Assembly: GCA_963821345.1 (NCBI GenBank)
Contig: CAWGDM010000001.1
Location: 62,001-126,000 of the forward strand
From: WHSW01 sp963821345
Lineage (GTDB): Bacteria; Actinomycetota; Thermoleophilia; Solirubrobacterales; 70-9
Direction of reading: 5' to 3'
Length of the DNA: 64,000 nt
In this document: one piece after another, positions 23,439 to 34,361 of the stretch
How the letters are laid out: the number at the start of each line of letters is the position of its first letter
How positions within the stretch are numbered: the stretch's first letter is position 1
Translations under genes and position numbers: made by a program
Notes under the pieces: model-generated
Told to the model about the DNA's origin: nothing
The model's input: only the letters and a program-made list of their open reading frames with translations
The model's database searches: none

Positions 23439-24807
23439 CCGGCGGCTCCACGGTCTCGGGCTTGGTGAACGAGATCCCTCCGGTCGCGCTCGGGTCGAGC
23501 GGGCAGATGATCTTGCTCTGCGGGGCGTTGGTGTACTCCTGCAGCGTCTTGATGAACGGCCGGGCCACGGCCAGGGTCTCGGCCAGGCGCGCGGTCGCGC
23601 AGGACTGGAGGACGACGCCGCGCGGCAGCGGGCTGGTCGCGTCCTGCAGCTGCACCGCGTTGTTGAGGTTGTGGTTCAGCCACGCGGTCCAGAACAGGTA
23701 GCCCTCCTCCGACCCCGGCGGGTTGTAGGCCCAGGCGTTGAACAGGCGGTTGACGTCGCCGAAGGCGCTGGCGCTCGACTTCGCGGTCTTGCCGAGCGGC
23801 CCCGAGGCCTGCTGCAGGTGCTTGACCGGCTTGCGGATCTCGCGCGTGAACGGCCGGATCTGATCCCTGATCGGCCCGACGGTCTGGCGCAGGAAGGACT
23901 GCAGCGCCACCTGGGCCGGCGCGAACGTCTGCGCGGTCGGGATCAGGGCGGTCGCCGCGGGCCCGAGGACCTTGGAGAGCTGGTCGGAGCTCTGCAGGCC
24001 CGACTGGGTCGCGCGCAGCGTCGACGGGAACTCCCGCAGCGCCTCCTGGATCGCCTCGCTCTGGTTCGCGAACCCGGCGAGGGCGTGGTTCTGCGCGGTC
24101 ACCCACTCGGCCAGATGCGTATCGCTGCGGGCGAGCGTCTCGGACAGCTGGCCGAAGCTGGTGATCGAGCGGGCGATGTTCTCGCGGCGCTCGGCGAGCA
24201 GGCCGTTGATCTTGGCGAGGTCACGGCCGAAGGGCTCGAATCGCCGCAGGGCGGCCGAGAGCTCCTTGCCGTTGCCGCCGAGCCCCTCTCCGGCCGCCTG
24301 CAGCAGCAGCTGCAGGTAGTCGCGGGTGTCGCCGTCGAGCGAGGCCAGGATCTGGTCGGGGTTGACGTTCGGCTCGGTCTGCGAGAGCGGGATCGTCGAG
24401 CCCTCGTCGATCTCCTGCGTGCCCGTGCCCGGGTCGAGCTCCATGGTCATGTCCTGCAGCCCTGTGCGGGGGCGCAGCAGCACGGTCGCGTTCGGGTGAA
24501 TCAGGTCCGCGTACTTGGGCTCGATCAGCATCGTGACCACGGCGACGCCGTTCTCCAGCTGGACGTCGGAGATGTCCCCGGCCTTGACGCCGGAGATGTT
24601 CACGGTCTGCCCCTGGCCCGGGGTGACCGCCTGGGCGGTCGAGAGCTCGGCCTTGAGCTCGAACCGCTCGTCACCCAGGAACGGGATCCACGACGGGTAC
24701 GGCTGCTGCTGCTGCGAGAGCACGTAGCCGGTGACCAGGAGGCCAAAGAGGAGCAGCCCGACGACGGCGATGAAGTCGCGCAGGTGTTCGCGGATCACCC
24801 GCCTCAT
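23428..24807 (-). CDS. MCE-family substrate-binding protein, fifth of six
   Basis: 459 residues from ATG 24807, overlapping the previous stop by ATGA. Signal-anchor DFIAVVGLLLFGLLVTGYVL, MCE domain FELKAELSTAQAVTPGQGQT, VNISGVKAGDISDVQLENGV, TGLQDMTMELDPG. The helical stretch includes ERRENIARSITSFGQLSETL and the tail ends SFTKPETVEPPDGN. It resembles actinobacterial MceD/MceF-type subunits in layout. It has no lipobox. The frame is intact. Confidence 0.85.
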   Translation of the reverse strand: MRRVIREHLRDFIAVVGLLLFGLLVTGYVLSQQQQPYPSWIPFLGDERFELKAELSTAQAVTPGQGQTVNISGVKAGDISDVQLENGVAVVTMLIEPKYADLIHPNATVLLRPRTGLQDMTMELDPGTGTQEIDEGSTIPLSQTEPNVNPDQILASLDGDTRDYLQLLLQAAGEGLGGNGKELSAALRRFEPFGRDLAKINGLLAERRENIARSITSFGQLSETLARSDTHLAEWVTAQNHALAGFANQSEAIQEALREFPSTLRATQSGLQSSDQLSKVLGPAATALIPTAQTFAPAQVALQSFLRQTVGPIRDQIRPFTREIRKPVKHLQQASGPLGKTAKSSASAFGDVNRLFNAWAYNPPGSEEGYLFWTAWLNHNLNNAVQLQDATSPLPRGVVLQSCATARLAETLAVARPFIKTLQEYTNAPQSKIICPLDPSATGGISFTKPETVEPPDGN

Positions 24808-26346
24808 TGCGAGTTCACCAGGTCGGACGGGCCCGCCGCGGCGGAGGGGCCGTTGAGGTTCGGCGGCAGGTTCTTCGAGCAGGTGTAGTCCATCCGGAAC
24901 GGGGGCGTCGACCCGAGCACCGGCTGGATCCCCGACAGCGTCTCGATCGTGTTCGTGAAGTTGATCTGGTCGGCGGGGCTCCCGGTCGGGTTCGGGACCT
25001 GGACCAGCTGCGGGCCGCCGCCGGGCTGGACCCGCAGGTAGGGGCCGTTGCCGTCGAAGCCCTGGCCGGAGCCGGCGACGTTGGTGAGGCCGTAGAAGAA
25101 CTCGTGCCAGTTCGACTGGCCCGTGCTCCAGCTCGAATCGGCCGTGATCGTCCCGTCGGCGGTCGGGACCAGCACCTGGGTCGAGCACCGCGACAGCGCC
25201 GTCACCTCCGGGAACAGCTGCTTGGCGCCCGCGTTCGTCTGCGCCAGGCCCGGGGCGGTCTTGCGCAGCAGCTTCGCCAGCCCGCCGAGCTCGTTGTTCT
25301 GGACCAGCGCGTCGGTCTGCACCAGCCACGGCTGGAAGGCGTCGATCGTGTCGGGAAGCTCGTCGATCCCCGGCACCGAGACCCTCGCCAGGGCGCGCAG
25401 CGGCGGCAGGCTCTCGCTCAGGTTGGCGAGCGACGACTGGGCCTGGGTCAGGGTCGGCTCGAGCTCGGCGATCGTGTCGGAGAGGTTCGCGGACTCGTTG
25501 GCGAGCGCGCCGGCGAAGGTGTTGAAGTTGTCGATCAAGCCGCCGAGGTCCTCCTCGCGGCTCGGCGAGCTTCGCGAACACCACCCGGGTGGAGGCGATG
25601 AACTTGGCGAGGTCGCCGGGGTGCTCGCCGAGCAGGGCGTCGGAGACGATCGCCGTGCCGCGGCCCGCCTCGGCCCCGTACTTGAACGCGTCGTTGAGCG
25701 ACTCGCCGGCGGTCTCGCCGCGGGAGATCGGGTCCTGGTCGACGTCGTCGGCCGCGGTCGGCTGGTAGTTGAGCGCGGTGCCGAAGCCGATCAGCGCCTT
25801 CTGCAGGCCCTTGCGGGTGTCGGACTGGAGCGCGGTCAGGACCTCGTCGAGCTGGACCGCGGTCGAGGTCTGGGTGACCGGGATCGTGTCGCCGTCCGAC
25901 AGGTCGGGAGCGCTGGGGCTGCCGGGCGAGAGGTCGATGAAGAAGTTGCCCTCCAGGAACAGACGCGGGCGGATCTCGGCCTCGGCGTCGCTGTGCACCG
26001 GCTGGCCGTCCTCGTCGACGCTGAAGGTGACGTTGACGAGGTCGCCGTCGGCGGCAACGTCGGTGACCTCGCCGACGTTGACCCCGGCGATCCGCACCGG
26101 CGCCGTCTTGCGCAGCGTGGTCGCGTTCTCGAACGTCGCGTGCAGCTCGTAGCTCGGGTGCGACCACGGCAGCGACTTGGCGAACGCCAGGTAGGTGAGG
26201 ACCGCCAGCAAGGCGACGATGATCAGGCCGAAGACCCAGGGCGCGGGCCCGGTGTAGACGCGACCCCAGATCCGCGGATCGGGCGCCGGCTTGCTCGGGT
26301 CGCGGTGGATGTCCCGCGGGCGCTTCTGCTTGCGAAGCGGGCTCAC
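24804..26346 (-). CDS. MCE-family substrate-binding protein, fourth of six (one frameshift)
   Basis: GTG 26346 overlaps the previous stop (GTGA). Basic N-terminus SPLRKQKRPRDIHRDPSKPA, a membrane anchor WVFGLIIVALLAVLTYLAFA, then the MCE domain YELHATFENATTLRKTAPVR, IAGVNVGEVTDVAADGDLVN, LFLEGNFFIDLSPG. In the region GAGCCGCGAGGAGG (plus about 25558-25561) one extra C moves the frame. The continuation is EDLGGLIDNFNTFAGALANE with a long helical region and the tail PPNLNGPSAAAGPSDLVNSQ at 24804. Corrected length about 513 residues. Confidence 0.82.
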
Positions 26347-27780
26347 TGGCTCTCCCCCGTGTCGGTCGTGTCGGCGCCCGGCTGGTCGGAGGTGACCGTC
26401 CCCTGGTTGCCGGGGACGTTGCCGATCACCTGCTGGCCGGTGGCGTAGGGCGCGTTGCCGGCCTCGCACTCGAAGGTCTGGCCCGGCGCGGCGGTGTTCG
26501 GGTAGGGGTTGTAGTGCAGGTAGTTGTCCGGGTCGCTGCCGCCACCGTTGGCCGGCGCGTCGGCGTACGAGCCCTCGTTGTTGGGGCCCTCCGGCGGCTC
26601 GAACACCGTGATCCGCTGCCAGCGCCCGCCGTTGGCGCCCTGGGCGGTGGCGCTGGCGAAGTTGCGGAACAGGATCGTCGCGTAGTTGCAGACGGTCTGC
26701 GCCGGGGTGATGAAGCGGAACAGCGGCTTGGTGATCCCGACCGTCTGCGTGAGGCGCGAGAGGCCGGAGCGGACGCCGTCGTCGTCGTTGAAGCGCTCCA
26801 GCGCCTGGGCGGTGGAGGCGAGCTGGCGGTTGAGCTCGGGCGAGTCGCGCAGCGCCGGGATGCCGGTCTCGATCACCGAGGTCAGCGGCGGCGCGGTCTC
26901 GGCCAGGGTCTTCACCGCCGGGTCGAGCAGCGTGAACAGGTCGGCGCTGTCGGCGAGGAAGGGCTGGATCACCGGCAGGTCGTTGATGCCGGCGTCGAGG
27001 GTCGGCGGCGACTCGGAGATCGTCTCCTGGATCGACGGCGCGACCCGCGCCAGCGCGGTGAAGGTGGTGTCGAGGTCGACGAACAGCTGCGCCTGGGTCT
27101 CGGCGACCGGCGCGACCTCGCGGGCGGTGGCAGCAAGCGCGCTGACGAACTGGGCCAGGCCGGTGTCCGGAGCGGCGAGGTTCCTGGCACACCGGCTCGA
27201 GGTGCTCGAGCACGCTCGGCAGCTTGCCCAGCGCCTCGTTCAGCGCCGGCCCGCGTCCGGCGAGCGTGTTGCCGAACTCGAACAGGTTCTGCTGGATCGC
27301 GACCCGGGTCGGGGCGTCGAACGTGCTCAGCACCTGGTCGATCTCGACCGGCTTCGGATGCGCGTGGCTGATCGGCACGACCGAGCCGGGCGCGTAGCCC
27401 TCGTCGGAGCTGCCCTGATCGATCTCCAGGTACTTGAGCCCGAGCGCCGAGCGGGCGCGGACGACGAAGGTCGAGTCGACCGGGAGCTCCTCGACGTCCT
27501 TGTCGAGCTTCAGGTTGAGGCGGGCGCTGATGTCCCCGTCCTCGCTCTGCTGCGGCTCGATCGACTCGATCACGCCGACCCGGACGCCGCCGATGCGGAC
27601 CTCGTTGGTGGGCACCAGCAGGTCGGCGTCGGGGACCACGGCCGAGATCCGGTAGGAGGGGACGAACGGAAGGCCGTTGTTGGCGTTGTAGGCGAGGAAG
27701 ACGGCGAGGATGACCACCATCACGGTGACCGCGCCGACCATCGTCGGGCTCGCCGTCAGCGATGCGCCCCGGCCCCTCAT
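26343..27780 (-). CDS. MCE-family substrate-binding protein, third of six (one frameshift)
   Basis: ATG 27780 overlaps the previous stop. Membrane anchor MVGAVTVMVVILAVFLAYNA, MCE domain YRISAVVPDADLLVPTNEVR, IGGVRVGVIESIEPQQSEDG, SALGLKYLEIDQG. In GTGTGCCAGG (plus about 27189) one extra base breaks the frame after EHLEPV. The continuation is ARNLAAPDTGLAQFVSALAA, then LPVIQPFLADSADLFTLLDP, and the Asp/Thr/Gly-rich end ATGQQVIGNVPGNQGTVTSD to 26343. Corrected length about 478 residues. Confidence 0.82.
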
Positions 27781-29373
27781 CGCTTGCCTCGCTTGTGGTG
27801 TCGCGGCTCGCCCATCAGGAAGCGCAGCAGCTGGCGAGCTGCCCCGGCCTCGACCTGCGGCTGGCCGTCAGGCGACGTTGCCTCCGGCGGGCCGCCCGGC
27901 GCCACCGGCTGTGGATCGGTCTGCGCGGGCGGCGCGGTGCCCTCGTCCGGCGTGGTCGTCTCGGGCTGATCCGGAGCCGCGTCGGGGGCGGTCTGGGGAT
28001 CGGTCTGCACCGACCCCTGGTCGGACTGGCCGGCGCCGGGCTTGTAGCTCTCGGACTGCTGTTCGGCGCGGCGGCGCTCCTTGGCGGCGGCGCTGAGCGG
28101 CGCGATCGTGAAGTTGGCGCTGCAGCCGGACTGCGGGATCGAGGTGTAGTCGAAGCAGTTCTGCAGCGGCACGAGCGCCCTGACCAGGTGGCCGAACTGA
28201 TCGAAGGCGTTGACCGCGCCGCCGAGGCCGAAGATCGTCTTCATCAGGTGCTTGAAGCCGTTCGTCTTGCGGATGCTCTTCAGGAACTTGGCCAGGTTCT
28301 TGGTCGCCGGGGCGCCGGTCTGGGCGAGGCCGCGAACCTGGCGGATCACCGGGTCGGAGTGGACCAGGGCCGGCCCCGAGATCTCAGCTCGAGTCGCCGA
28401 GCGAGGTGATCGACGTCGTCGCCGCGCTGGACAACGGGATCGTCAGCTCGTTGAGCTTGGTCAGCGACGGCGCGGCCTGGCCGAGGCGGGCGAAGACCGG
28501 GGTCGCAGCGTCGGAGAAGGCGCTGAGCTCGTCCATGGTCGAGCGCAGCTCGCGCAGGAACTGCGGCAGCTTGGCGAACCCGGCCTCGAGGTCGGTCTGG
28601 CGCTCGGCGGTCGCCTCGCCGACGATCGTCGACTGGTTGATGAACCCGGCGATGTGCTCGCGCTCGCGCGCCAGGGCGGTGACCACGGCGTCGCCGTCGG
28701 TGGCGAGGTCGGCGAGATCCTGGTTCTGGGCGCGGAGGATCGCCAACACCTCGTTGGTCTCGCGCAGCGCGGGGTTGGCGCGCTGGATGATCTCGGCGAG
28801 CTCGTCGCCGCGGGCGGCGAACCCGGCGCCGAGGTCGTTGAGGATCAGGCGGAACCGATCCGGGTACGGCTCGCGCATGATGTTGTTGACCAGGTCGAGG
28901 TCGATCGCCTTGCCGTTGCGCTCCAGCGGCAGCAGGTACTGCCCGGCACCCGGCTCGCCGTCGGGGATCGTCGAGAGCTCAGGCGGCGCCGGCGTCTGCG
29001 GCGCCCGCGGCTCGGTCGGCGAGCAGTCGACGAACTTCTCGCCGATCAGCGACTGCGGGCGGATCAGGCAGGAGGCGTCGACGCGGAAGTTCTGGAACGC
29101 GGGGTCGGTGATCTTCATGATCACCGCGGCCTTGCCGGGCGCCGGCTGGCCGTCCTCGCGCGCGGGCTCGTCGTTGGTGGTGATGTCGACGCTGTCGACC
29201 GAGCCGACCTTGGCCCCGGCGACGCGCACGTCCTCGCCGTTGACCAGGAAGCTGGCGTTGTCGAAGATCGCCCGGACCTCGTAGGCGTCGCCGTCGTCGC
29301 TGCCGCAGGAGCCGATCCCGAGCACGGCAACCGCGATCCCCACGAACAGGACGATGATCAGTGCGCGTCTCAT
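27777..29373 (-). CDS. MCE-family lipoprotein (MceE-like), second of six (one frameshift)
   Basis: ATG 29373 overlaps the previous stop (ATGA). The start MRRALIIVLFVGIAVAVLGI with GSCGSDDGD is a lipoprotein signal with lipobox Cys, as in MceE/LprK subunits. MCE domain: YEVRAIFDNASFLVNGEDVR, VAGAKVGSVDSVDI, SLIGEKFVDCSP. Near 28390 one base changes the frame from SITSLGD to AEISGPALVHSDPVIRQVRG. The protein ends in a long Pro/Gln/Thr-rich tail (for example TDPQTAPDAAPDQPETTTPD) and a basic end GEPRHHKRGKR. Corrected length about 531 residues. Confidence 0.82.
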
Positions 29374-30726
29374 GGCACTGGTCCCGGCGGCACGTCGTTG
29401 GGCTGGCACTCGCCGTCGAGCGAGCCGTCATCGAGGAACGGGTGGTCGGTCGGGTTCGGCCAGCCGGCGTTGGGCTGCGTCGAGCCGCCGGGGCAGCGCA
29501 GCTGCGGGCTGATCCCGAGCGCCGAGAAGGCGGCGAACTGCTGGCTCAGCGGGATCGGCTGCAGCCCGCCGGTGGTGGCGTTGTAGGAGAAGACGTTGCC
29601 GCCCGCGCCCTGGGCGCGGACGTAATTGCCGTTGATGTCGTAGAAGCCCGCGGCGCCGCCGAGCTTGCCGACCACGGCCAGCAGCTCCGGCGCGTACGGG
29701 CGCGCGAACTCGATCAGGTGCTGGGAGTCGCTGAGCGCGGCGAGCGTCGGGGCCACCGACTTGTGGGCCGCCTTGGTCGCCGCAGGCGCGAGGCGCAGGG
29801 CGTCGACCAGGTCGTTGTTCGAGCCCGGCGTGTTGAGCGCCAGCCCGAGGTCGCGGAAGACCGGGATCGAGTCGTCGATCACCGGCCGCAGGCTGCGCAG
29901 GAACGGCGCCAGCTGCGGCATCACGGCCTTCGTGCTGGCGATCAGCGGGTCGAGGTCGTCGAGCGCGGCGCGCAGGTTGACGAACGTCGTGTTCGCCTGG
30001 CGCATGAACGGCGGCAGCAGCGCCAGGTCCTGGCTGAAGGCCTCGTTCTCGGCGGCGATCGCGCCGAACGCCTGGTTCGCGTTCGAGGTCAGCTCGGCGA
30101 CCTGCTGGCGGTGCTGGGCGAGCACGCCGAGCGCCTTCGAGCCGCTGACCAGGAACTGGCTCAGCGCCTGCTGGTCACGAGGTCAGCTCGCGGAACAGGC
30201 GGTCGCTCGCCTGCAGGCTGGGGGCGAAGTACTTGTAGGTCGCCCGCGCCTCCTCGTTGTTGCCCGAGTAGACGGCGGCGTTGCCCTGGATGAAGTCGCG
30301 AAGGCCCTGGCGGGTGCGGGCGTCGAGCGTGTTGAAGAGCTGGTCGAGGTCCACCGGCGTGGTCGTGTGCTCGGTCGAGATCGTCGACCCGCCGGGGATC
30401 TCGGGCGCCGAGTTGGGGCCCGGGGAGATCGACACGTACCGGTTGGCGATCCCCGACAGCGAGCTGGCGCGGACGATCGCCGTGGTCCCCTCGTGAAGCG
30501 GTTCGTCGACGGTGATGTCGACCGCGGCCTGGGCGTCGTCGGTGAGCGAGATCTCCGCGACGGTGCCGATCGGCTGACCCCCGACCAGGACCTGGTTGCC
30601 GGGCACCAGCTGGCCCCCGGTCTGGAACATCAGCTTGTACTTGGTCCCGTCGTCGCCGCCGAAAAGCAGCAGCGCCACGAGGACGACGGCGATGATCAGC
30701 GCCCCGAACCCCGCGATCCGAGCCAC
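29370..30726 (-). CDS. MCE-family substrate-binding protein, first of six (one frameshift)
   Basis: GTG 30726 is preferred because it follows AAAGGGACGGG. The frame is open to 30804 with a charged extension (GREESGERRPVVQGERSDSP) that might be a cytoplasmic tail. Anchor IAGFGALIIAVVLVALLLFG, MCE domain YKLMFQTGGQLVPGNQVLVG, GQPIGTVAEISLTDDAQAAV, LSGIANRYVSISPG. After FRELTS (about 30178) the frame shifts by one base to DQQALSQFLVSGSKALGVLA. The helical part and tail CQPNDVPPGPVP end at 29370. It opens the operon; no YrbE/MlaE permease gene precedes it, only rsmI about 210 bp away. Confidence 0.82.
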
Positions 30727-30935
30727 GACCCGTCCCTTTCCTGGACTATCGGATCGCTCTCCCTGCACTACGGGACGGCGCTCGCCTGACTCCTCTCTAC
30801 CCACTCGCTTCGTGCGTTTCCGTCAGGAGGCTTCCTCTCCTCCCTCCGGTGGTGACAGATCGGCCGATCCGCACCGCGGGCATCCTAATCGCTAGCGGGG
30901 GCGGCGCGAGGGCTGCGCCCGCGCCTGAACGCCGA

Positions 30936-31760
30936 TTACTCCCGCGGGTCGCGGCCGGTGAGCCCGCGATAGAGGTCGTTCGCCCGGGTCCCGGTGAGCG
31001 CCGCGACGACGCTGGCCGCAGCCCGCGGCCGGGCGCCCGACTGGACCAGGCGGCGCAGCGCGTCGACCGCAAAGCCGACGTCGGCGCCCGCCGCGCGCGC
31101 CTGAGCGGGGGCGATCACGACGACGATCTCGCCCTTGACCTCGTCGCGAAGCCGGCGCGCGAGCTCGCCCAGGGTGCCGCGCACCACCTCCTCGTGGAGC
31201 TTGGTCAGCTCGCGGCAGACCGCCGCCTCGCGGTCCGGGGCGAGCGCCGCGAGCGCCGAGAGCGAGGCCGGCAGCCGCCGCGGGGACTCGAACGCGACCA
31301 CGGTCTCCGGCGAGCTCAGCACCCGCTCGAGCTCGCCCGGACGCCGCGGCAGGAAGCCCTCGAAGCGCCAGCGATCGATCGGCAGCCCGGAGGCGACCAG
31401 CGCGGTGGTCACCGCCGAGGGACCGGGCAGGACCTCGACCTCGAGGCCGCGCTCGATGCAGGCGCGGATCAACCGGAAGCCGGGATCGGAGATCGCCGGG
31501 GTGCCGGCGTCGGAGATCAGCACCACCTTGGCGCCGCGCTCGATCTGGGCGACCAGCTGGCGGGCCCGCTCGACCTCGTTCTGCTCGTGGTTGGAGACCA
31601 GCCGCGGGCGGGCGATCTCGAGCCGCTCGTACAGGCGGCCCGCCCGGCGGGTGTCCTCGCAGGCGACGAGGTCGGCCTCCTCGAGCGCGCGGCGGGCGCG
31701 CGGGCTGAGGTCTTCCAGGTTCCCGATCGGCGTCGGGCAGACGGTCAGGCGTCCGGGCAT
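30936..31760 (-). CDS. rsmI: 16S rRNA (cytidine1402-2'-O)-methyltransferase
   Basis: A 274-residue tetrapyrrole-methylase-fold enzyme modifying C1402 in the ribosomal decoding site. It begins RLTVCPTPIGNLEDLSPRAR with the P-T/S-P-I-G-N-L signature, then ACEDTRRAGRLYERL, LVSNHEQNE, VLISDAGTPAISDPG (the SAM loop) and VLPGPSAVTTALVASGLP. The C-terminal DUF of the family is present (SARPRAAASVVAALTGTRAN-like region). It is intact. In many actinobacteria this gene adjoins metG; here about 12 kb of mce and secreted-protein genes separate them. It starts 8 nt after the ROK kinase stop. Confidence 0.94.
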   Translation of the reverse strand: MPGRLTVCPTPIGNLEDLSPRARRALEEADLVACEDTRRAGRLYERLEIARPRLVSNHEQNEVERARQLVAQIERGAKVVLISDAGTPAISDPGFRLIRACIERGLEVEVLPGPSAVTTALVASGLPIDRWRFEGFLPRRPGELERVLSSPETVVAFESPRRLPASLSALAALAPDREAAVCRELTKLHEEVVRGTLGELARRLRDEVKGEIVVVIAPAQARAAGADVGFAVDALRRLVQSGARPRAAASVVAALTGTRANDLYRGLTGRDPRE

Positions 31761-31767
31761 CGCGTCC

Positions 31768-32720
31768 TCACGCTGACTCGTCCAGGGCCATCACCGCGGC
31801 GCCGATCATCCCCGCCTCGGGCCCGAGCGCGGCGAGCACGCACCGGGGTCTCGTTCATCGGCGCCAGCGCCCGGGCCCGCAGCTCGCGGCGGGCCGGCTC
31901 CAGCAGCAGGTCGCCGGCGGCCGCGACACCGCCGCCGATCACGATCACGTCGGGCTCGAAGATGTTCGCGTAGCTCGCCAGCGCGACGCCCAGGTGGCGG
32001 CCGATCGCCGGCGAAGACCTCGACCGCGATCCCGTCGCCGGCGATCGCGGCGTCGGTGACCGTCTTGCCGGTGATCTCGCTCGCCCGCCGCCAGCGCTCT
32101 TGCCCGAGCGCCGAGTCCGGATGGGTCTCGGCCGCGAGCCTGCCCGCGCGCCCGAGCGCGGTACCCGAGGCGAGCGCCTCGACGCAGCCGTGGTTGGGGC
32201 AGTTGCCCTGGCAGGGCGGGCCGTGCTCGTCGATCACCATGTGGCCGAGCTCGGCCCCGGCGCCGGTCGATGCCGCGGTAGAGCTCGCCGTTCGAGCACC
32301 AGGCCGCCGCCGATCCCGGTGCCGATCGTCAGCAGGACGACGTTGGTGGCACCCTCGGCGGCGCCGAAGCGGTGCTCGGCGAGCGCGGCGATGTTGGCGT
32401 CGTTGTCGATGTACACCGGCAGCCCGAGGCGCTCGGCGATCAGGTCGCGGATCGGCACGTCGACGATCGGCAGGTTGACCGAGGTGATCGCCAGACCGCG
32501 CTCGCGGTCGATCGTGCAGGGGATGCCGAGCCCGATCGCCTCCGCCTGCGGGCAGGCGTCGCGGGCGTCGCGCAGCTCGCGCTCGAGCGTGTCGAGCAGC
32601 TCGTCGAGACTCGAGCCCGGCGGTCGGCTCGGTGCCGCGATGCAGGACGTTGCGCTGCGCGTCGACGACCCCGATTGCCATCTTCGTCCCGCCGAGGTCG
32701 GCGCCGATCGCGGCCCTCAC
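31768..32720 (-). CDS. ROK-family sugar kinase, glucokinase-like (several frameshifts)
   Basis: The full gene runs from GTG 32720 to TGA at 31768. Pieces in order: VRAAIGADLGGTKMAIGVVD (ATP-binding DxGGTK), then after an extra G near 32620 SSLDELLDTLERELRDA and GLGIPCTIDRERGLAITSVN, then YIDNDANIAALAEHRFGAAE with catalytic Asp, and VVLLTIGTGIGGGLVL. After two extra bases near 32282 and 32269 come the zinc motif GPPCQGNCPNHGCVEALASG, and after further shifts near 32010 and 31850 IVIGGGVAAAGDLLLEPARR and MIGAAVMALDESA. The corrected length of about 315 residues suits a glucokinase. Five one-base insertions in one gene point to poor sequence quality here. Confidence 0.8.
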
Positions 32721-32774
32721 TGAAAAACCGACTCTATGCAGGAATCCCCGACGGCCATGCGGTATTGATAGCTC

Positions 32775-33997
32775 ATGCCTGACTCCGGAGATCAGCCTCC
32801 GCAGCCCGAGCGACCCGAACGACCCGAGGCGCCCGAGTACAACGTCTACAAGTCGAGGCGGGGCCTCGCGCGACCGGCTGCGCAAGCCCGACCTGTCGGG
32901 CCTCGGCGGCAAGCTCGGCCGCGGCGACGGCGGCTCGAAGCCGCCGAAGCCGCCACGCTCGACCGGCGAGAAGCCGCTCTGGCGACGGATCGGCAAGTGG
33001 GTCGGGATCTTCGCCGTCGCCTGGATCGCGATCAGCTTCGTCGCCTTCGCGATCTCGGCCCAGATCCAGAAGGGCAAGCTCGCCGACGGGGTCGACAAGG
33101 TGCTCGACGGCGGGCCGTTCCTGCTCGGCGGGCAGACGATCCTGGTGCTCGGCACCGACGTGCGCTCGGGCGCCTTCGCCGGCCCGGACGAGTCGGAGAC
33201 CGAGAACTGCATCGAGGCGATCAACAGCGGCCGCCCGACCGACAACAACTGCAAGCACGGCCCCTATCGCTCGGACACGATCATGCTCGTGCGCGCCGGC
33301 GCCGGCACCCTGCGCAAGCTCTCGATCCCGCGCGACACGCTCGCCGAGATCCCCGGCCAGGGCCCGCAGAAGATCAACTCGGCCTACGCCTCGGGCGGGG
33401 CGAAGCTGGCGGTGCGCACGGTCGAGGGGCTGCTCGGCCTCGACATCGACCAGGTGGCGATCATCGACTTCGACGGCTTTCGCAAGTTCATCGACTCGAT
33501 CGGCGGGATCACGGTCGACCTGCCGACCGACGTCTGCTCGAGCGTCTCGGGCGGCGCCTTCAACCTGGATCTCAAGGAGGGCGAGAACGACCTCGACGGC
33601 TTTCAGGCGATCACGCTCGCGCGCACGCGCGAGAACACCTGCGGCAACGGCGAGTTCACCGGCACCGACGTCGAGCGGGCCCAGTTCCAGCAGCTGATCC
33701 TCGACGGGATCAAGAGCAAGCTGACCAGCATCACCAGCCTGCCGCTGAACTTCCTCAAGGGCCCGGTGATCGCCTGGAACGCGCCCAAGGTGATGGTCTC
33801 GAGCATGGGCGCGGTGACGATGCCGCAGCTGGCGATCGCCGCGGCGACCGGCGGGGGCGGCGGCGCCGACGTGCTCAAGCCGTCGAGCACGACCGGCGGC
33901 CGGCAACCTGGTCGTCTCGCCGGAGGAGTGCGAGCGAGCGGCCGAGAAGCTGCTCGGCTCGAAGCCGCCGCACAGCCCCAACTGCCCGCAGGGCTAG
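32775..33997 (+). CDS. LytR-CpsA-Psr (LCP) family cell-wall ligase (two frameshifts)
   Basis: ATG 32775 starts a Pro/Glu-rich cytoplasmic tail (MPDSGDQPPQPERPERPEAP). One extra base near 32866 then moves the frame into RDRLRKPDLSGLGGKLGRGD, a single membrane helix (VGIFAVAWIAISFVAFAISA) and the LCP domain: ILVLGTDVRSGAFAG, YRSDTIMLVRAGAGTLRKLS, IPRDTLAEIPG, KINSAYASGGAKLAVRTVEG, IDFDGFRKFIDSIGGI, LARTREN. These Arg/Asp residues bind the polyprenyl-pyrophosphate. A second extra base near 33900 leads to the tail NLVVSPEECERAAEKLLGSK, ending at TAG 33995. It attaches secondary wall polymers to peptidoglycan, so it fits the polysaccharide genes downstream. Confidence 0.87.
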
Positions 33998-34337
33998 TCC
34001 GCGGACGAGCCCGAGGAGCTCGACGAACTCGACGAGCTCGAGTCCGAGGACTTCGAGTCCGACTTCGACGACGAGTCGGACTTCGGACGAGTCGGACTTC
34101 GAGTCCGAGCCGCCTGAATCCGACTTGGAGCCGCCGTCAGAGCGAGGCGTTGCCGGAGCCCTTCTTCGCGTAGTCGGTGGTGTAGAAGCCGGAGCCCTTG
34201 AAATGCACGGCGATCGGGTGAAAGACCCGCTCGACCGGCTTGCCGCAGACCTCGCAGGCCGTGACCGGATCGTCGGCCATCGACTGGAAGACCTCGAAGT
34301 TGTGGCCGTCGGCGCATCGGTACTCGTAGATCGGCAT
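33994..34337 (-). CDS. FmdB-family zinc ribbon protein with Ser-rich tail (frame changes in the tail)
   Basis: From ATG 34337: MPIYEYRCADGHNFEVFQSM, then CEVCGKPVERVFHPIAVHFK and GSGFYTTDYAKKGSGNAS. This is the FmdB regulatory-protein core with one Cys from YRC and the CxxC pair. In the given frame it stops at 34137, but two one-base corrections (near 34139 and 34085) extend it through a Ser/Asp/Lys-rich tail (DSKSSDSSSSSSSSSSGSSA) to TAG at 33994. Such tails are typical of actinobacterial FmdB homologues. The stop codon would interlock with that of the LCP gene. Exact function unknown. Confidence 0.75.
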
Positions 34338-34361
34338 GGCGGGCTGCAAGTATGCCGACCC

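Noticed and set aside
23428..27780. A single 1450-codon minus frame that looks like one giant MCE protein
   Set aside because: It joins parts of three separate mce genes through frame changes; start, signal-anchor and MCE domain recur three times, and the true genes overlap by 4 nt.
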